A stretch of 64,000 bases of DNA from Vitis vinifera (taxonomy: Eukaryota; Streptophyta; Magnoliopsida; Vitales; Vitaceae), in assembly GCF_030704535.1 (NCBI RefSeq), contig NC_081822.1, positions 3,339,001 to 3,403,000 of the forward strand, given 5' to 3'. The translations under genes were made by a program, and so were the position numbers. The notes below the pieces were generated by a model. The model saw only the letters and a list, made by a program, of their open reading frames with translations. It searched no databases and was not told the origin of the DNA. How positions within the stretch are numbered: position 1 is the first letter of the stretch; every line of letters starts with the position of its first letter. Positions 50,531 to 63,676 of the stretch are shown here, in pieces.

Positions 50531-51217
50531 ATGGCGGAGTCCAAGAGATCGACAGGGACGGTGAAGTGGTTCAGTGGCCAAAAAGGCTTCGGCTTCATAG
50601 CTCCGGACGATGGGGGCGAAGATCTCTTCGTTCATCAGACTTCCATCCGATCGGACGGATTTCGGACCCTGTCCGAGGGTGAAACCGTGGAGTTCGCTGT
50701 CGATCACGGCGAAGATGGTCGGACGAAAGCCGTCGAGGTGACGGCTGTCCGTGGATCTTACTCTTCAGGCGGTGGCGGTGGGAGGGGGTTTTCCGGTGGG
50801 AGAAGTAGGGGTGGTAGTTATGGTCGATACGGTGGCGGCGGTTATGGTGGTGGTGGTGGTGGTGGTGGTGGTGGTGGTGGTGGTGGTGGTTACGGAAGAG
50901 GTGTGAGGGGTGGTCGGAGAAGTGGCAGGACAGATGACGGATATGGCGGCGGGGGGGCGTGTTATAATTGCGGCCGAACTGGTCATTTGGCCAGAGATTG
51001 TTATCAGGGCAGTGGTGGGGGGAGACGAGGATACGGTGGCGGTGGTGGATACTCTGCTGGTGCTGGCGGTGGTGGATACTCTGCTGGTGCTGGCGGTGGT
51101 GGATACTCTGCTGGTGCTGGCGGTGGTGGATACTCTTTTGGTGCTGGCGGTGGTGCATGCTATAACTGTGGAGAGGAAGGGCATTTTGCGAGGGACTGCC
51201 CTAATGGTCAGAAGTGA
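50531..51217 (+). CDS. Cold-shock-domain glycine-rich protein with two CCHC zinc knuckles (228 aa)
   Basis: A single exon. Residues 8-74 are a cold shock domain with RNP1 KGFGFIAP (18-25) and RNP2 DLFVHQTSI (31-39), for single-stranded RNA and DNA binding. A Gly-rich region follows with RGG-like repeats and a run of 15 glycines (106-120, an uninterrupted GGT repeat). Zinc knuckles of the CX2CX4HX4C type are at 144-157 ([14 protein letters not shown]) and 210-223 ([14 protein letters not shown]). Between the knuckles lie four tandem GGGYSAGAG units. This is the plant CSP/GRP2 type, RNA chaperones that melt secondary structure and help in cold acclimation and development, in nucleus and cytoplasm. 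Plant members have two to seven knuckles; two is the AtGRP2-like form. The start gives the conserved MA(E/D)..R.TGTVKWF context. Repeat lengths are likely variable between alleles. Confidence 0.95.
   Translation: MAESKRSTGTVKWFSGQKGFGFIAPDDGGEDLFVHQTSIRSDGFRTLSEGETVEFAVDHGEDGRTKAVEVTAVRGSYSSGGGGGRGFSGGRSRGGSYGRYGGGGYGGGGGGGGGGGGGGGYGRGVRGGRRSGRTDDGYGGGGACYNCGRTGHLARDCYQGSGGGRRGYGGGGGYSAGAGGGGYSAGAGGGGYSAGAGGGGYSFGAGGGACYNCGEEGHFARDCPNGQK
50846..50890 (+). repeat. (GGT)15 coding for 15 glycines
   Basis: A perfect in-frame trinucleotide repeat in the Gly-rich linker of the cold-shock-domain protein. Confidence 0.95.
51041..51148 (+). repeat. Four 27-bp in-frame coding repeats
   Basis: The unit encodes GGGYSAGAG; the fourth has TTT for GCT (Phe for Ala). 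It spaces the two zinc knuckles. Confidence 0.95.
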
Positions 51218-54032
51218 CAATGTGGGTTTACCTCTCTAATATAATTTTTATGTGGTTTGTGGTGATTATTTCGGGGATGAAACCAGAGAAGACAAACGGA
51301 TCAGCAGCGCTTGTCATCAACAACTGTTTCTCCTTGTTGAGTTTCGGTCTTCCATATTTTTGGTAAATTTGTTTGTAATGTGGGTAATTGTTTGCATGAT
51401 ATATAGTTTTTTCTCTTCCTTGTTCTTTGTTTTCCATCCATTGATCATCTTTACATGTTCCTTGTGATATTTAGTGAAACGGCTCAATATTAATTGAATA
51501 TATCTTGGCCACAATCTACTTTTTCTTTTGCTGCTTGCAGTAGTTGTATCAAATATTTACATGTTTGATGCTTTGTTTCTCAGTTTCCATTTATATATAA
51601 TCCATGATTAGAACTGGATTTATGGATTCTGAACCCTCAACAATGTTGCCTTTGGATTCCTGTGGGAACAAATATGATGGCCTGGTTGTCAAAAGGAGAA
51701 TGAGTTGTTTAGCGCTTCTCAATTTTCTAGTCCTTTTCTTTTTTGTGGATAGGATATATTGTCTTTCTCAATGTTATCTTCAAACAATAAAATATAATTG
51801 TGGATGCCCTTTTCAGTAGCTCCTTGAAGCATATCGTCAATGGACATAAGCTGGCCAGAATATAGCTAAAAAAAAAAAAAGAAAAAAAAAAACTATTTTT
51901 AGAGTTTCTGTGGTCTGCCAAATTGCATGATATTTTATTACCATGCTAATGGTCATACACACAGTGGAGAGATATTATTGATGTGACTTATCTATTTCTG
52001 TTTGAAAGAACCAGAACCAAGTCATATGTGTCTAGTGGGGCTTGAGTTCTCGCATACCTTATCCTTGTTTAGTAACCTATGAGAGGTTGTTGTTGAAGTG
52101 GTTTGGACTGCAATTTTCCCCTTTTGACGGCTTGATCAGCCACTTTCTTATAGGCCTTAGAAGTTGCTCTGAACTTCTGGGTTCCTTTTCATGTTCCTTT
52201 TTCTCACCATATCCTCTTAAGTCATTGCACCCCATTTCCATATTTTTGGATAAAGCATTTATTATTAGTTGCACTATGAAAACAACAATAATATCCTATA
52301 TTTGAATATTTTTATCATAATAGAGGACATAGACTCTAGGACTCTTGTCTACCAAGTGTGAGAGTGGATGGGAGATTGGATTCTCCAGGGTTTTCTGTTT
52401 GGTGGAATAAACATTAACGATGAACTATTAAATAAAGAGGGATGATTATTAAGTTGAAAGTTGCATTTAGATTCTGAAATTATGACTTAATCATTGTTTC
52501 TCAAGGTGCTGCTAGTTTTTCAAAATCCTACTTGTCTTGTCATGGTCAACTCTGATGTTTATTAAGGGTAATGATTCAGAGAGTTCATGGCTAAATTAGT
52601 TCCATTAGATGGCTGTCATTCGCACATTCTAATCATGAGGAAACAAAACAAAGTAAATTTAGTTGCTTTTCGAATCATTATACATTGAGAAATCAATTTT
52701 AATGGCTTTCATTTTGTTTTTGTTTTTTATCTTTATTTTTTAAATTTGTTGGGTTTTGTACCTGGTGATGTTAGAACAGTGTTTTCTTATTGGAATATAT
52801 ATGAGTGTACAGTGCTAGCCGAGTCTTTTTAATTGTGACATTTTCGATGGAATTATGTCCACCGATTATGCTATATTATTTGTCTAGGCAGGTTTAAGTA
52901 GCTCATGATTCTTCTTCTTTGTGCATTTTGCCATTCAGCACAAAAAGTAATTAGATTCTCAGAATCCCCATCCTTAAATTTGTGAAAATTTCTAAACTTT
53001 GCAATGCAATGACAGGTTTTTTCCTCCTATTCAAGTTTAGAGGTTGTTATTTCTAATCATAAGTGAGGTCTCTCTCATTTTGCATGTGCCATGTTTCTTA
53101 TAATGGTTGTCCATCTTAGTTGTCAAGTTTTAGCATTTAATTGAGATCCACTAGTAATTTCATTTTGATTCTGTCTCTTTTGTGCACACACAGATGTTTT
53201 TGAATTTGCAGGTATGAAGATACTGCAGTGATATAATTCTTCTACAAATTTTTATGCTCATACATTTTATCAACATAACTACTGCCAAGTAATATATTTT
53301 AGTATATAGGGCAATAGTTCCAAGATCAAACTTGAGGTTTAAAACCTTGTCAATTGTTATGTTCTTTTCTGTTAATGATCAATAGACATCCATGGTATTG
53401 AGTTTGAACTTTGTAGGTTTCAAGGAGAAAATTGAGGATCTGCTATGGTGCTTACAAGTCTGTTCTGATGCTATAGACCCATGTTATTTTAACTTAATCA
53501 TAGGATTGAGGATTGAATGAATCTTGTAGGTGAAGAATCAAACTGCATTTCACTACCATACTTCTTTTTTTCAAAAGAAAAAAGGATTACATAAAGCAGA
53601 GAAGGGGAAAATATGGTACTGATTGCAAAAATAAAGGGAGGTTATGTAACTGATAAGCACAGGAATCCTTGTTTTATTTGTGAAACAAAAGGGGTAAAAG
53701 TAAAACCCATCTGCTTCCAACCTCAGGTGCACTTCATGTTTTTTGACAATCATGGAAGTTTTTATCCTAGCAATTTAAAATTCTAAGAAATCTTTTGGAT
53801 TTTGTATGATTAGCTGAGGGATTCATGCATATGAAATGTGAGTAACTATTATTATTATTATTTTGTTTCTCTTTTTTCTTGACGAGAGCTTGGTTAACTT
53901 TGTGACCTTTGATTTGATGAATTATATAGTAATCCACTATATCATGTTGAATTGTGTTTTAGTGGTAGTTTTAATTTTCCTTTCTCATTTTTTAGTGTTA
54001 TTTGATGAATTAGTTTAATTGGACTTGAAGGA
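51218..54032. other. 3' flank of the cold-shock-domain gene and spacer
   Basis: Probable 3' untranslated region first (AATAAAA-type signal near 51787), then spacer without a recognisable gene. Short open frames lack known motifs. Confidence 0.4.
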
Positions 54033-54665
54033 TTTTTTTTATTTATTTTTTATTAGTAAGCAAGACAATATTATAAAGAAAAGAGAAAGAAATTATGCAC
54101 CAAAGTACACTTAACATATACAAAGGGTGCCAAAAGGCAAAGCCAAAAAAGAGAGAGAACCAAAAAAGACTACTCCCTCTCATCTAGAGCCCAATCAACA
54201 AAAATCAATTGAAGGCATTGAACCTTCTCCTATGTACAAACTAACCCATGACCTAAGATTGCACAAGAATCAATTAAAAGAATTGTCTGCTCTTTACTTT
54301 CAAACACCCCTTGATTCCTCTCCTTCCAAATTGTCCAAAAAATGCAAAGAGGAGCGGCCCTCCAAACCTTCTTCTTTTTTTGTCCCACAAAAGAACCATG
54401 TCAACTTAGAAGAGTCTCCTCGACCATAGAGGAAAGGATCCATGCTAGGCCAAACAAAGAGAATAGGATCTGCCATAGAGTCCTTACCTCAATGCAGTGG
54501 AGGAGAATGTGATTTATTGATTCCTCTTCGCTTTTACAAAGAGCACATCTATTAGCCAACGACCATCCTCTCTTTTGAAGCTAATCCCCAATCAATACTT
54601 TGCCCCAGCTAGCTTTCCAAGCAAAAAAGCTCGCTTTTGAAGGAACCTAAGAATTCCACATGATG
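54033..54665 (-). mobile_element. Second LINE 3' end, decayed
   Basis: It has the same kind of sequence and orientation as the LINE at 5906-6731. Shared landmarks on the plus strand are the T-rich start, CTAGAGCCCAATCAA, AAATTGTCCAAAAAATG, GAAGAGGAGTAGC- versus CAAAGAGGAGCGGC-, CAAAAGAACCATGTCA(A/G)CTTAGAAG, and the region complementary to the cysteine-rich zinc-binding end of ORF2. I could not settle a target duplication. It is 5'-truncated and non-functional. Confidence 0.75.
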
Positions 54666-57600
54666 AACAAAGCAATAATAATTTTAGAATATTTCCTTGT
54701 TACTGTTTCTTCTGGAGTTTACACTATAAAAGGCATGGTCTATATGTTCTTGAAATTGATTTTGTAGGTAAAAAAGACTGCTGAAATTGTGGGCAATTGC
54801 AAGCATTGAATTCCATACTCTCCTCTGCCTCTGCCCAAAGAGGAAAGGGGTTAAAGAAGAGAGAGGGATATGTATCTATGGTTACGGATGTATCCTTCTT
54901 CATGAAGTTTTCATTTAAAGGATGGCTATTTATAGTGTAAATATAATCTGTATAATATTCTGATTTCTTTTCGGTGATTTGTACACCAATAATTCTGGTT
55001 TTATGCTTTTCTCTTTTCATTAGAAAATTTCATCAACTCCTTAGGACAGAGTGCTCAACATGTGAATCAGAATGGTCAAATTCGTAGAGACCTTGGGCAA
55101 GCAAATTATCTTGGTAGATTTAGATGTTTGTGCTAACCATGAAAGACAAGGTGAGTGGAGACAGGCGCTTAAGGATTAGGCGGAATACCTTAAAGGATGA
55201 AAGTTTAGTTATTGTGAAAGGTAGAATCATGAAATCCTTGGAGTGTAGGATTTAGAAGAAAGTTCCATTGATTTTAGAAGAAGAAGCTAGTGCAATGTGA
55301 GATGGGTGACCGTATCTAGAGAGAAGGTCATTATGATTTGAAAATAGGATCTAAGAGGAAAGGGCTTCTAGATGAGGAAACTTTGTAATGGGATGTAATA
55401 TATTTCCTGCTTGTAGATGTAAATTTTTGAAAGATCCAAGCATGTGGAAAGTAAGTTAAATCAAGAATGAACATAGGCAAATATAAAGGTAGATAACTTT
55501 GTCAGTAAGATACAATAGGTGATGCGAAAATGCACATTGAGACAAGGTAAAGGAAGCTATGAATTTAGATGATATTAAATAGAGGTAGATGAGCTATTTA
55601 CACAGATTATTAGATAAAGGTCATATAGAATATGTCAATTAGGAGGAATTGTTACTCCAACGAGATAATGGATCATAGGCACTTCCATAGAAGTAGGGCA
55701 TTAAGGTTATGTCCTGCACACCTCATGCCTAGATAGCTAAGGAAATTATTTTTGTACTTCAGTGAATGGTAAGGACTTGGAAAGAAAATTAAAGATCATC
55801 ATTGGTATTTCATCGACTCAGGAGAGCATATGATGGGGTCGACAGAGATGATTTGTGGACTCTGATAAATGGCCATTTTTTCTTCGATTTGCATTGGTTT
55901 CTTTTTATGTGAGTGTGCAATCAGGCAAATGTTTGAATGTAATTTGTGTATCATTATTGGTGAGTTGATTTGGATGGACAGTGATAGGTTAGGAACTTGC
56001 ACTAACGAGTGATTGTTTATGATCAAAAGAATAGAAGGTAAAACAGTCTATGTAGAACATAAAAGAGTGCAGTTTTCGTACATGTAGCAGCAAAGTTTAA
56101 GGGAGTAGCTATGATTAGCGGTGAAGGGATGCCTTCAGGCACCAGTGTTATTTTCTCATAATCATCCTTGAGGGACGAAATGTTGGAGGGCTTAGCTGAC
56201 ATGGAGGTGCTTTGGGAGTGTTCTATGATCAGTGTAAAAGAAACCATTTAAAAGAATTTTTCTAAGTTATAACACAGCTATATGAACAACGGTCCATGTA
56301 GAAAATGCGTGGGTGTTGATCAAGAGCTAGCCCTTAAAATAATGATCAATGACTGGACTTGGAAAACAAACATCATGCAGGCTGAAGGCTATCTAAGAAA
56401 GGTCCAGGCTGAAATCTACCTAGGTTAATGAGGCAATTGGATTTTAGGACCAGCCATAGCTATTGGATGAGGAGGATGCAAGGAAAATAACATTTTTCTA
56501 AGTTGAAATATTCAATAGAGTGGTTTGATTTGATAGTCCTTTGGAGAGATATCCCAAATGTAGTCTGGAATTCTTGAGCGTTGTAGGAAGTTAATGCAAT
56601 CTCATGGAACTTGGATGGGTTCCAAAATAACTGCACTGATTCTTGAAAAACCTTATAATAGCCTTTTAATACCAGTGTTTTCTTTCCAAGGAATTTAAGT
56701 TTGTGAGAGCTCACCTCACATGCAAGTGGTCATGCCGAATAAGACCACATGGTATGCCTGGATCTGTAGGGAATCTCTTATGTTAGGGTTTGCTGGCAAT
56801 CTGGTTAACTACTGTGCTGTTAGCAGGCAATATAGCAAGCTGTCATATGTTGAATATTAAGACCAACTTAAAAGGGATTTCCATATTTGAAGGGTTTGAT
56901 GGAGGCAAGTAATCCATATATCAGAAAAGCTATGCACGGAAGTTCGATTTAAAGATTTGATCATTTACAAATCTCTCAATTTGCACACCTAGGTTTTGTA
57001 GTCGAAGGTGATTTTATTTTGATGAAATTGCTATTGTTAATTTGTTGACACTTTTTGTTTTCTTCTTTTGTTTTGAAGACCAGAACTTTTACCCATATCA
57101 TGTGCGGCCACAGCTCCTAAAAGTAGGATCCGTGATTGTTGGATTGACTCTTAAATTGATGATTTTTTATTGGCAGTTACTGTCATGTGGTTTCCAGTTT
57201 CTAATTAGCGTGGCCTTTTCCGAATGGGATGGCCTTGATTCTTGTAATGTGGCTGATGCCTTGACCTATGAATATTACTGTTTTGAAATGTTCAATTCCG
57301 GACTTCTGGTTGCATAATTTTTTCTTTCATGTCAATTTTCAGCTTCGGTATCAAATACATAGCCCAAGTAAAATTTCATATCTTGCAAACCTTGATACTC
57401 TGAGATGCATTCTAGTGATAAACCTGCACTGAAACATCTAAAGGTTCTTCTGAAAAGGAACAATTGAATCTTTGAAGATGGTGAAATCGTCATTGCAGAT
57501 TATACATGATTTTGTGTGAAATATTTTGGAAGACCTAGAAAAGAAATATATAGAACAAAACAAAGTTGTTGAGGTTTTAATATGTAGTCTTGTGGCAAGG

Positions 57601-60600
57601 TTGTGAAGTGCTGCTGTTCAGTAAAGTCCGTTTGCCCCATTTCCTCTGATAAATTAGTTCTGAGCAAGCTATGCTTGGTTTGGTCATAGGTCTGAAGTCT
57701 CACAATCCTCGAACTTCCTTAAAATTATCGTAGATTGGTAACGGGAGAATCAAGGTCTGTCGTGTTAAGGGCTCTCTCTACCACTGAAATTGAGTAAAAA
57801 AATTAACTAATGCACCAAACATTTTTACCTTTTGCTTGCTGAGCGTTGCAAGATTGCTCGTCCATGGACGTGTGCCTTTGCATGCTGGGCTGAGGCTCTT
57901 CTGCATACGAATTGGGTTTGGTCCACAGCCGATAGCACAAGCTTTGGTGTTCACAAACTGCAGTCATAGCGTAGAAGCCAGATCCTGTGGATCAGTCTTA
58001 CAGAGCACCGCAAACCTTTTGACAGTGACAAGACTACCGAAGAATTAATGTGAATCAAAAGCCCATTACAATGTAGTAGGGGGCCAGTGGCAGCCTTAAA
58101 TCTTTAGAAACTTCCGTGGGCCTTGTAGTTTGACCAGCACGACACACCACTCATGAGTTATCTGTGTGTAAGGTAAAGCAGTCGCCTTTTCTCTCTCCTC
58201 TGGGGTTCAGTCTCTCTCTCCTTTATCCTTTTTCTTTGAGTTCAACGGTCAGTGGTCACTGAAAAAAAGTGAAAATGAAAAGAGAAAGAAGAAGAGAGGA
58301 GGAGAAAGAAGGATGGGAGTGGCCCATTTATGGAGTGGCTTTTGCATTTCAGAGTCTTCATGGGGATATCATATCTCATATGTCTTCTCATACCTGGTGG
58401 TTTGTTAGTGATTTGGCAAATCATTGAAAGGGAGACTTATGCGACAATATCTAAATTGCAATCTATTGTTTGAATGAGGCAATTAATGAGTCAACCTGAA
58501 TCAATTTGAGTTGAAAGGGGATGAGATTGTTTTACCTTTTTTTCTTTTCCTAAAAGAATTCCGGCCATTTTGCTCGAATCATTGTATCTAAACTCCAAAA
58601 GTCGGCAGCCTCAATTTTGTTGTTTGGCTGCAATGGAAAAAGAATGGAAATATCTTTACTTTCATTTTTTTTTATAATATTTTAAAAAACCATCACTTAA
58701 AAAACATTTCAAAATATTGTTTCGATCTTTACTCATCTTTCCCATGGTTGGGCTAAGAAATTGAAGGATCAAAAACCACAATGCAAGCAACGGATTGCAA
58801 TCTTGCAAGGCAAACATTCCCAATAAGCAGTCTGTAGTCAAAAGGGTGGCCATCGATCGTTGTCCTTCCTCATATTGTTGTAATTATGGCGAGCAGTGGG
58901 TTTACGGCAATCAAGAGAGTCCAAACATATGGAGACACATGCAGTTTCACATCACATGACAGTGTGTCTAACTGTCAGATTTCATTTCTAAAGTGACAGA
59001 CTGAGGAGACCCCCACACCCCATGTGTACCTTATCCTAAGCTCCTCCTCTCTACAGTCCTCATCAAGATTTGATTCTCCTCTTCCACAACCTTACAACAT
59101 GAATCGGTACAAAGCCTCACGAGTCTTGGACGATTCTATATGTTGGTGTACCTGATATTTCCCTCTCTTTGTTTGATTCCCAAGAAAATTTCATAAAAAG
59201 AAAAAGGGAATTAAAATTATGACCCTAAAATGCCAAGTTTGGTTGTAATTTTTCACTTTTTGAGTAGGGAAGTTAAAGAAAAAGTAGGGTTTAAGTCTTT
59301 AAGAACCCATTTTTCCTTGAATTTTCTGCCTTCATTCACCAAGCAAGTAAAGGGTGTTTTTGCTTTTCTGGATATGACCAGCTGGAGGGCTAGTCAACTT
59401 TTGCGGTGGGTGGGGGGGTCCCCATGATCTTTGGAAATTCAATGGCTGGTCAAAAAGCAGTTTTCTTTTTGTAGGTAGGCAGGTTCATTGATCGTGGAGA
59501 AATATTAAAGCAAAAGAAATTAGTTAGAAACATTCTATGACAGTGACTATATCAAAGACAAGGCCTTATCTTGGAAAGTTCTAGGAAAAATGTGCCATGG
59601 ACTCCACTTGATTAGCTGATTATGTGGCGCTGACCCCATCACTTGCCGGTCGATAGCCTTACCATCCATGGTCACTGCAGTTGGACACTGAATTTGAGTG
59701 CTCCTGTTTCACACCCCATCACTGATTTACTCTCTTCTCTTTGAAAAAGCTAAAAATGGGCCTTTTGGGCTGGATCTAGAAATCGCATATTGCTTTTAAG
59801 TTGCAGAGGCTTTAAGTTAAGCTATGTGGAATGGGCGTCTAGATTGATTGCTTTTGTAACTTTTCTCCATTCCTGACCATTTTCTTTTCTCTTCTTTTTC
59901 AGTGTAAAAGTTGCTTTAGTCAATCTGGTAGGAAGTCATATTGATCCTTCTCGGCCCATGTCCACGATGCTCTTTGTACCATGTATGGGGCCCACCAAAT
60001 TCTGGACCCCACCTCCTCACCTGGTGGGCCTATCTCTTGGGTCGCAGCCCAGAAGCCCATGACGTTTTCTCCCTCCTTCGCAAACAGGACACTATGGACA
60101 CATATTCTTTATTTTTTTTAAAAAAAAAATCATTTGATAATATTCGAGAGGAAGCTGATCGGAGGATATATCCTTTTGTTTCTCATAATTAAATCTCAAA
60201 ATTCTTGAATGATGGAACCGAGTTGATTCAAATATTCAATCACCCGCATTATGAAATGAGTGATTTGAGGGGACCAAGGACTATTATTTATTCATCGAAC
60301 ATGTTAAATGGGCTTGGGCCTACAAAATTTGCTGCGAAATTTCCCTTGGGCCTACAAGAAAGCATTAAAAATCAACCTTCATCTATCTCTTTCATACGAA
60401 GGTAACCACCAATCATTAATGTCCAAGTTTGCCAGATCAGCCAATCACAAAGTGCTGGTGTTCACAGCCAAATTCCTCACTCAGTTGTCGGGTAAAGAGT
60501 CGTGGACAAGGGAAGCTCTATCAAATTAGGCAAACATCCAACTGAGTTCCGTTAAGAATCAAACCAAAAAAAGAGAAAAAAAGAAAGAAAGAAAAAATAA

Positions 60601-61251
60601 AAAATAAAAAACGTATCCTCCGAAAGGCTAGTGGGTGATGGGAGACATCAGGATTAGACCCTCGAATTATTCGGGCCCTTTGCTCCTGCTATTCACAGCT
60701 GCCCAACGTTTGGCAGCGCTCTCTCTGTTAGCCTTTCCACGTCGCAATGGCTCCCACTCTAACTCTATAGATTGCTCTTACTCATGAGGCTTTGAATCTG
60801 GTGTTGAATGATGATAAGAACCCTAGCAATGATATCATGATTAATGATTGGGCGATTAAAAGAAAATGATATGCATGGGTGTAGCTTATCGGGTGAAAAG
60901 AAAGATGGTATGAGTGATTACTTTTCTACATTTATTGACTAGCTATCACATCAGCACAGATGTTAACGAAGTCGTGGGAGTAGTCTGGAGAACTTATGAT
61001 TTTTCATATTAGAAATGGAGGATTGTTCATACTTAGAGCTGGGTGCCCAGAAAAACCAGGGGAGTTACATTTCGTAGTAGGGCTGATCAACACACGAGTT
61101 ACAAGATCTCTTAGAAGAGAAAAAACAAAAAAAAAAAAAAAAACAAAAGGGAGAGAAAAAAAATTACAAATGCCCAATCTCTTTACACACTTATATATGT
61201 ATCTTAATTTCTTGATTTAATTTCCTTTTGAAAGTAGGGAAGCAACTCAAC
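54666..61251. other. Long spacer without a recognisable gene
   Basis: About 6.6 kb. Some patches (55,000-56,900 and 57,060-57,300) are less AT-rich and look like decayed coding or repeat DNA, but I cannot assign them. The open frames at 57042-57317 and 57836-58048 have no family features I recognise. The last part holds the 3' flank of the auxin carrier gene. Confidence 0.4.
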
Positions 61252-63676
61252 TCAAGCCTTGCGAGGGCACTGGTAGCATTTTGTGAAGAGTCCAAATGTA
61301 TTAATTTGTTGAATGAAGTTGAGCATGCTTGCCCACCCTCCAAACCCGAATCCCACCACCAAAATCCATCCCACCACAAAGGCGTTCATTGAGTATACGC
61401 CGGCCCAACCTCCTAAGAATGACGGTGGTCTCTCCACTGCATTCTGTCAAAAACCAAAAAAAAAAAAAATGGAAGGCATTAGCCAACAAGTAAAACACTA
61501 ATATGTTTTAGCACAACGATGAAGTAAGATGCAATGTGTGCTTGACTACCTCTCTAGAAGATGGCGAAGAAAATGTTATCATGTGAGCTAAGGCTGGGAT
61601 TATGTAGACGGTGAAGCTGACAAGAAGTGATCCAACTGTGGAGTTGATGGGACCGAAGAAAGGGAAAATGATGGCCAGGAACCATATGGGGATCACCACG
61701 GGTAGTCGGGCTAGGGCTCGCTTGCACACACTCTTTGTGTCGTGCACACCGACGAACTTTTCCCAAACAAAGTACAGAGGAGTGCATGCAAATCCGAATG
61801 TTATGAACTGCACCCACCACCAAAATATTTCAGAACTCAAAATTTCTTAAAATCATAGATTTCAATTTGATCAATATATATACTCAGTCAGGAATTCATG
61901 ACAAGCAGAAATGGAAATAGCATAGTAGTAGTGACCTGATGAATGAGCATGAGGATGACAGCAGTGTCTCTGTATCCAGACCTTGGCAGCAAAGAGAAAG
62001 CATTGGAATGGTTAAGGAGCATATCCCCAAAAGCCCAATAAACAGCGGAAGCTGACGGCAGTGTTAGGGTCAGCACATAGAGAGTTGCTGTCAAGTATAT
62101 TAGCTTGAACCTTTGGGGCTTCCACATCGCATGCATTATCTCCCTATAACATAAATCACCTCTAATCAGATTTCACATAACTGCAATACAGATTTATGCA
62201 TATAGATTTAAACGTTTATATATATATGTTGCATAACAAAGATGCTTTTCTTACAACCCCAATTGAATGATTGAGACATTCCAAGATATTTTCTTTTCAT
62301 CAAACCAGTAGAGGCTAAAGTTTGCAAAAATTTAGGTCCGTTTTCCCAGGAAACATGTTTCCTTTCCTTCAAAAAGGGTTGTACCTTTAGACATGCGAGA
62401 ATGTACATACAAATGCATGTATAAATGCAGTTTTGATGAGTATTTAATTAAGTTCTCACACTGTGACAGCATGACCACCAAAGGTGTAGAGAATGTTGGT
62501 AGCCCCAGTGAAGTAGAGAACCATTTTGGTTGGGCCAGAGTGCTTCACCCCCTCAACCTTCAAACAAGCAAATCAGCATGGGATTACTTAATAAATAAAT
62601 CAATGTATCAAAGGGGGGATGGGATTATGGGAATTATTTGAAATTAAAACTAAGTGATGAATACAGCTAATTAAGGTAAATACATACCTGCCCATGGATA
62701 AAGGAAGCAATGGTTAGATACCAAGAAGTGTAGGTGGTCATCATAAGGCCTAAGAATGACCAAATTCTGTAATTATGGAATGAAGGAATGAAAACGGTCG
62801 TAGCACAGCAGGCGCCGAAGATGTACGTCCAAGTTCTCTTGTCGAAATTGTCATTTATGTAGTAGATGTTGCTGCAGCATATCAATGGAAATTGAGGAAA
62901 AATTAACCAGTATGTATACATGATGTATTCGTCTGTCCAAACAGAAATATAATGTACATTGTAATGATTTTTCCTTTCCCCTTTTGGGTTTACCTTGCAC
63001 AGGCAATCAGCTGTATCACGGAGCCAAAGAGAAGGAAAGTGCAGTTGAAAAGTAGGCCTACATTCCTCCAGTGCTTCCCCAAAAGCCCATCAAGGACTTC
63101 AAACCACTGCATGCATGAATCACTTATGAATCAAGCCCATATGTCCCCTTTCCCCTCTTCTTTCTTCTCGTTTTAACAAAAATGGCTGAAGCACCTCAAA
63201 TTTCATGATTTCTAAAAGAAAGAACACGTACCTGAATTACATGATTTCTAAAATCAACCTTTTCTCTCTCCTTTCTAGTTCTGTACTCAACATAAAGTAC
63301 GCTTATGAGATAAGCAGTCCAACTCCCCATCAACCCATAAAACAGTTGAAAGAGAATTCCAGATAACATCCCCAGTTGTGAAAACGAGTAAGGCAGTGTG
63401 AGAAGCACTTGGGCAACCTACATTCCAAATGAATAAACACACAGCATACGTAAATCCGTTGTTTCCCATAACACATAATCTCAACGAAAAACAACTAAAT
63501 AAACACAAAAGCATAAGTGCCTGATTAGAAGCACAGCTGAACCAGGCATCATAGACCGAGCCGCCGTGCCAAAACAAGGCCGATAATCTGCTCTTAGTCG
63601 ACTTGGAATCGCCTTCTTCCCTTTCCATCTCCAAGTAGTTGCCGGCAACAATGGTCTCAACCTTCTCGGAAGCCAT
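61252..63676 (-). CDS. AUX1/LAX auxin influx carrier, LAX3-like (464 aa, 8 exons)
   Basis: Minus-strand exons: 63676-63521, 63417-63232, 63106-62994, 62871-62688, 62557-62460, 62143-61936, 61807-61550 and 61443-61252. The product is a proton-driven importer of indole-3-acetic acid in the plasma membrane (amino acid/auxin permease family, about 11 spans). Family blocks are all present: FWHGGSVYDAWFSCASNQ (35-52), VLLTLPYSFSQLGM, TWTYIFGACCATTVFIPSFH, FTGATNILYTFGGHAVT, FGFACTPLYFVWEK, FFGPINSTVGSLLVSF and a short tail ending KCYQCPRKA. The N-terminus MASEKVETIVAGNYLEMEREE and short tail fit LAX3 better than LAX2. Length is close to the family's ~470. Odd point: intron 1 begins GC (CAG|GCACTT); all other introns are GT-AG. 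Retaining it would add a wrong tail after residue 52. Confidence 0.95.

Noticed and set aside
54127-54429. A plus-strand frame of 100 residues rich in Lys and Pro
   Set aside because: It is the antisense of the decayed LINE 3' end.
55795-55900. RRAYDGVDRDDLW-like string resembling a reverse transcriptase motif (EKAYDRVPRDLLW)
   Set aside because: The match is one short string without the other reverse transcriptase blocks in any consistent frame. It could be a very decayed LINE or chance.
57836-58048. A 70-residue plus-strand frame in less AT-rich DNA
   Set aside because: No recognisable motif and no sign of an exon structure around it.
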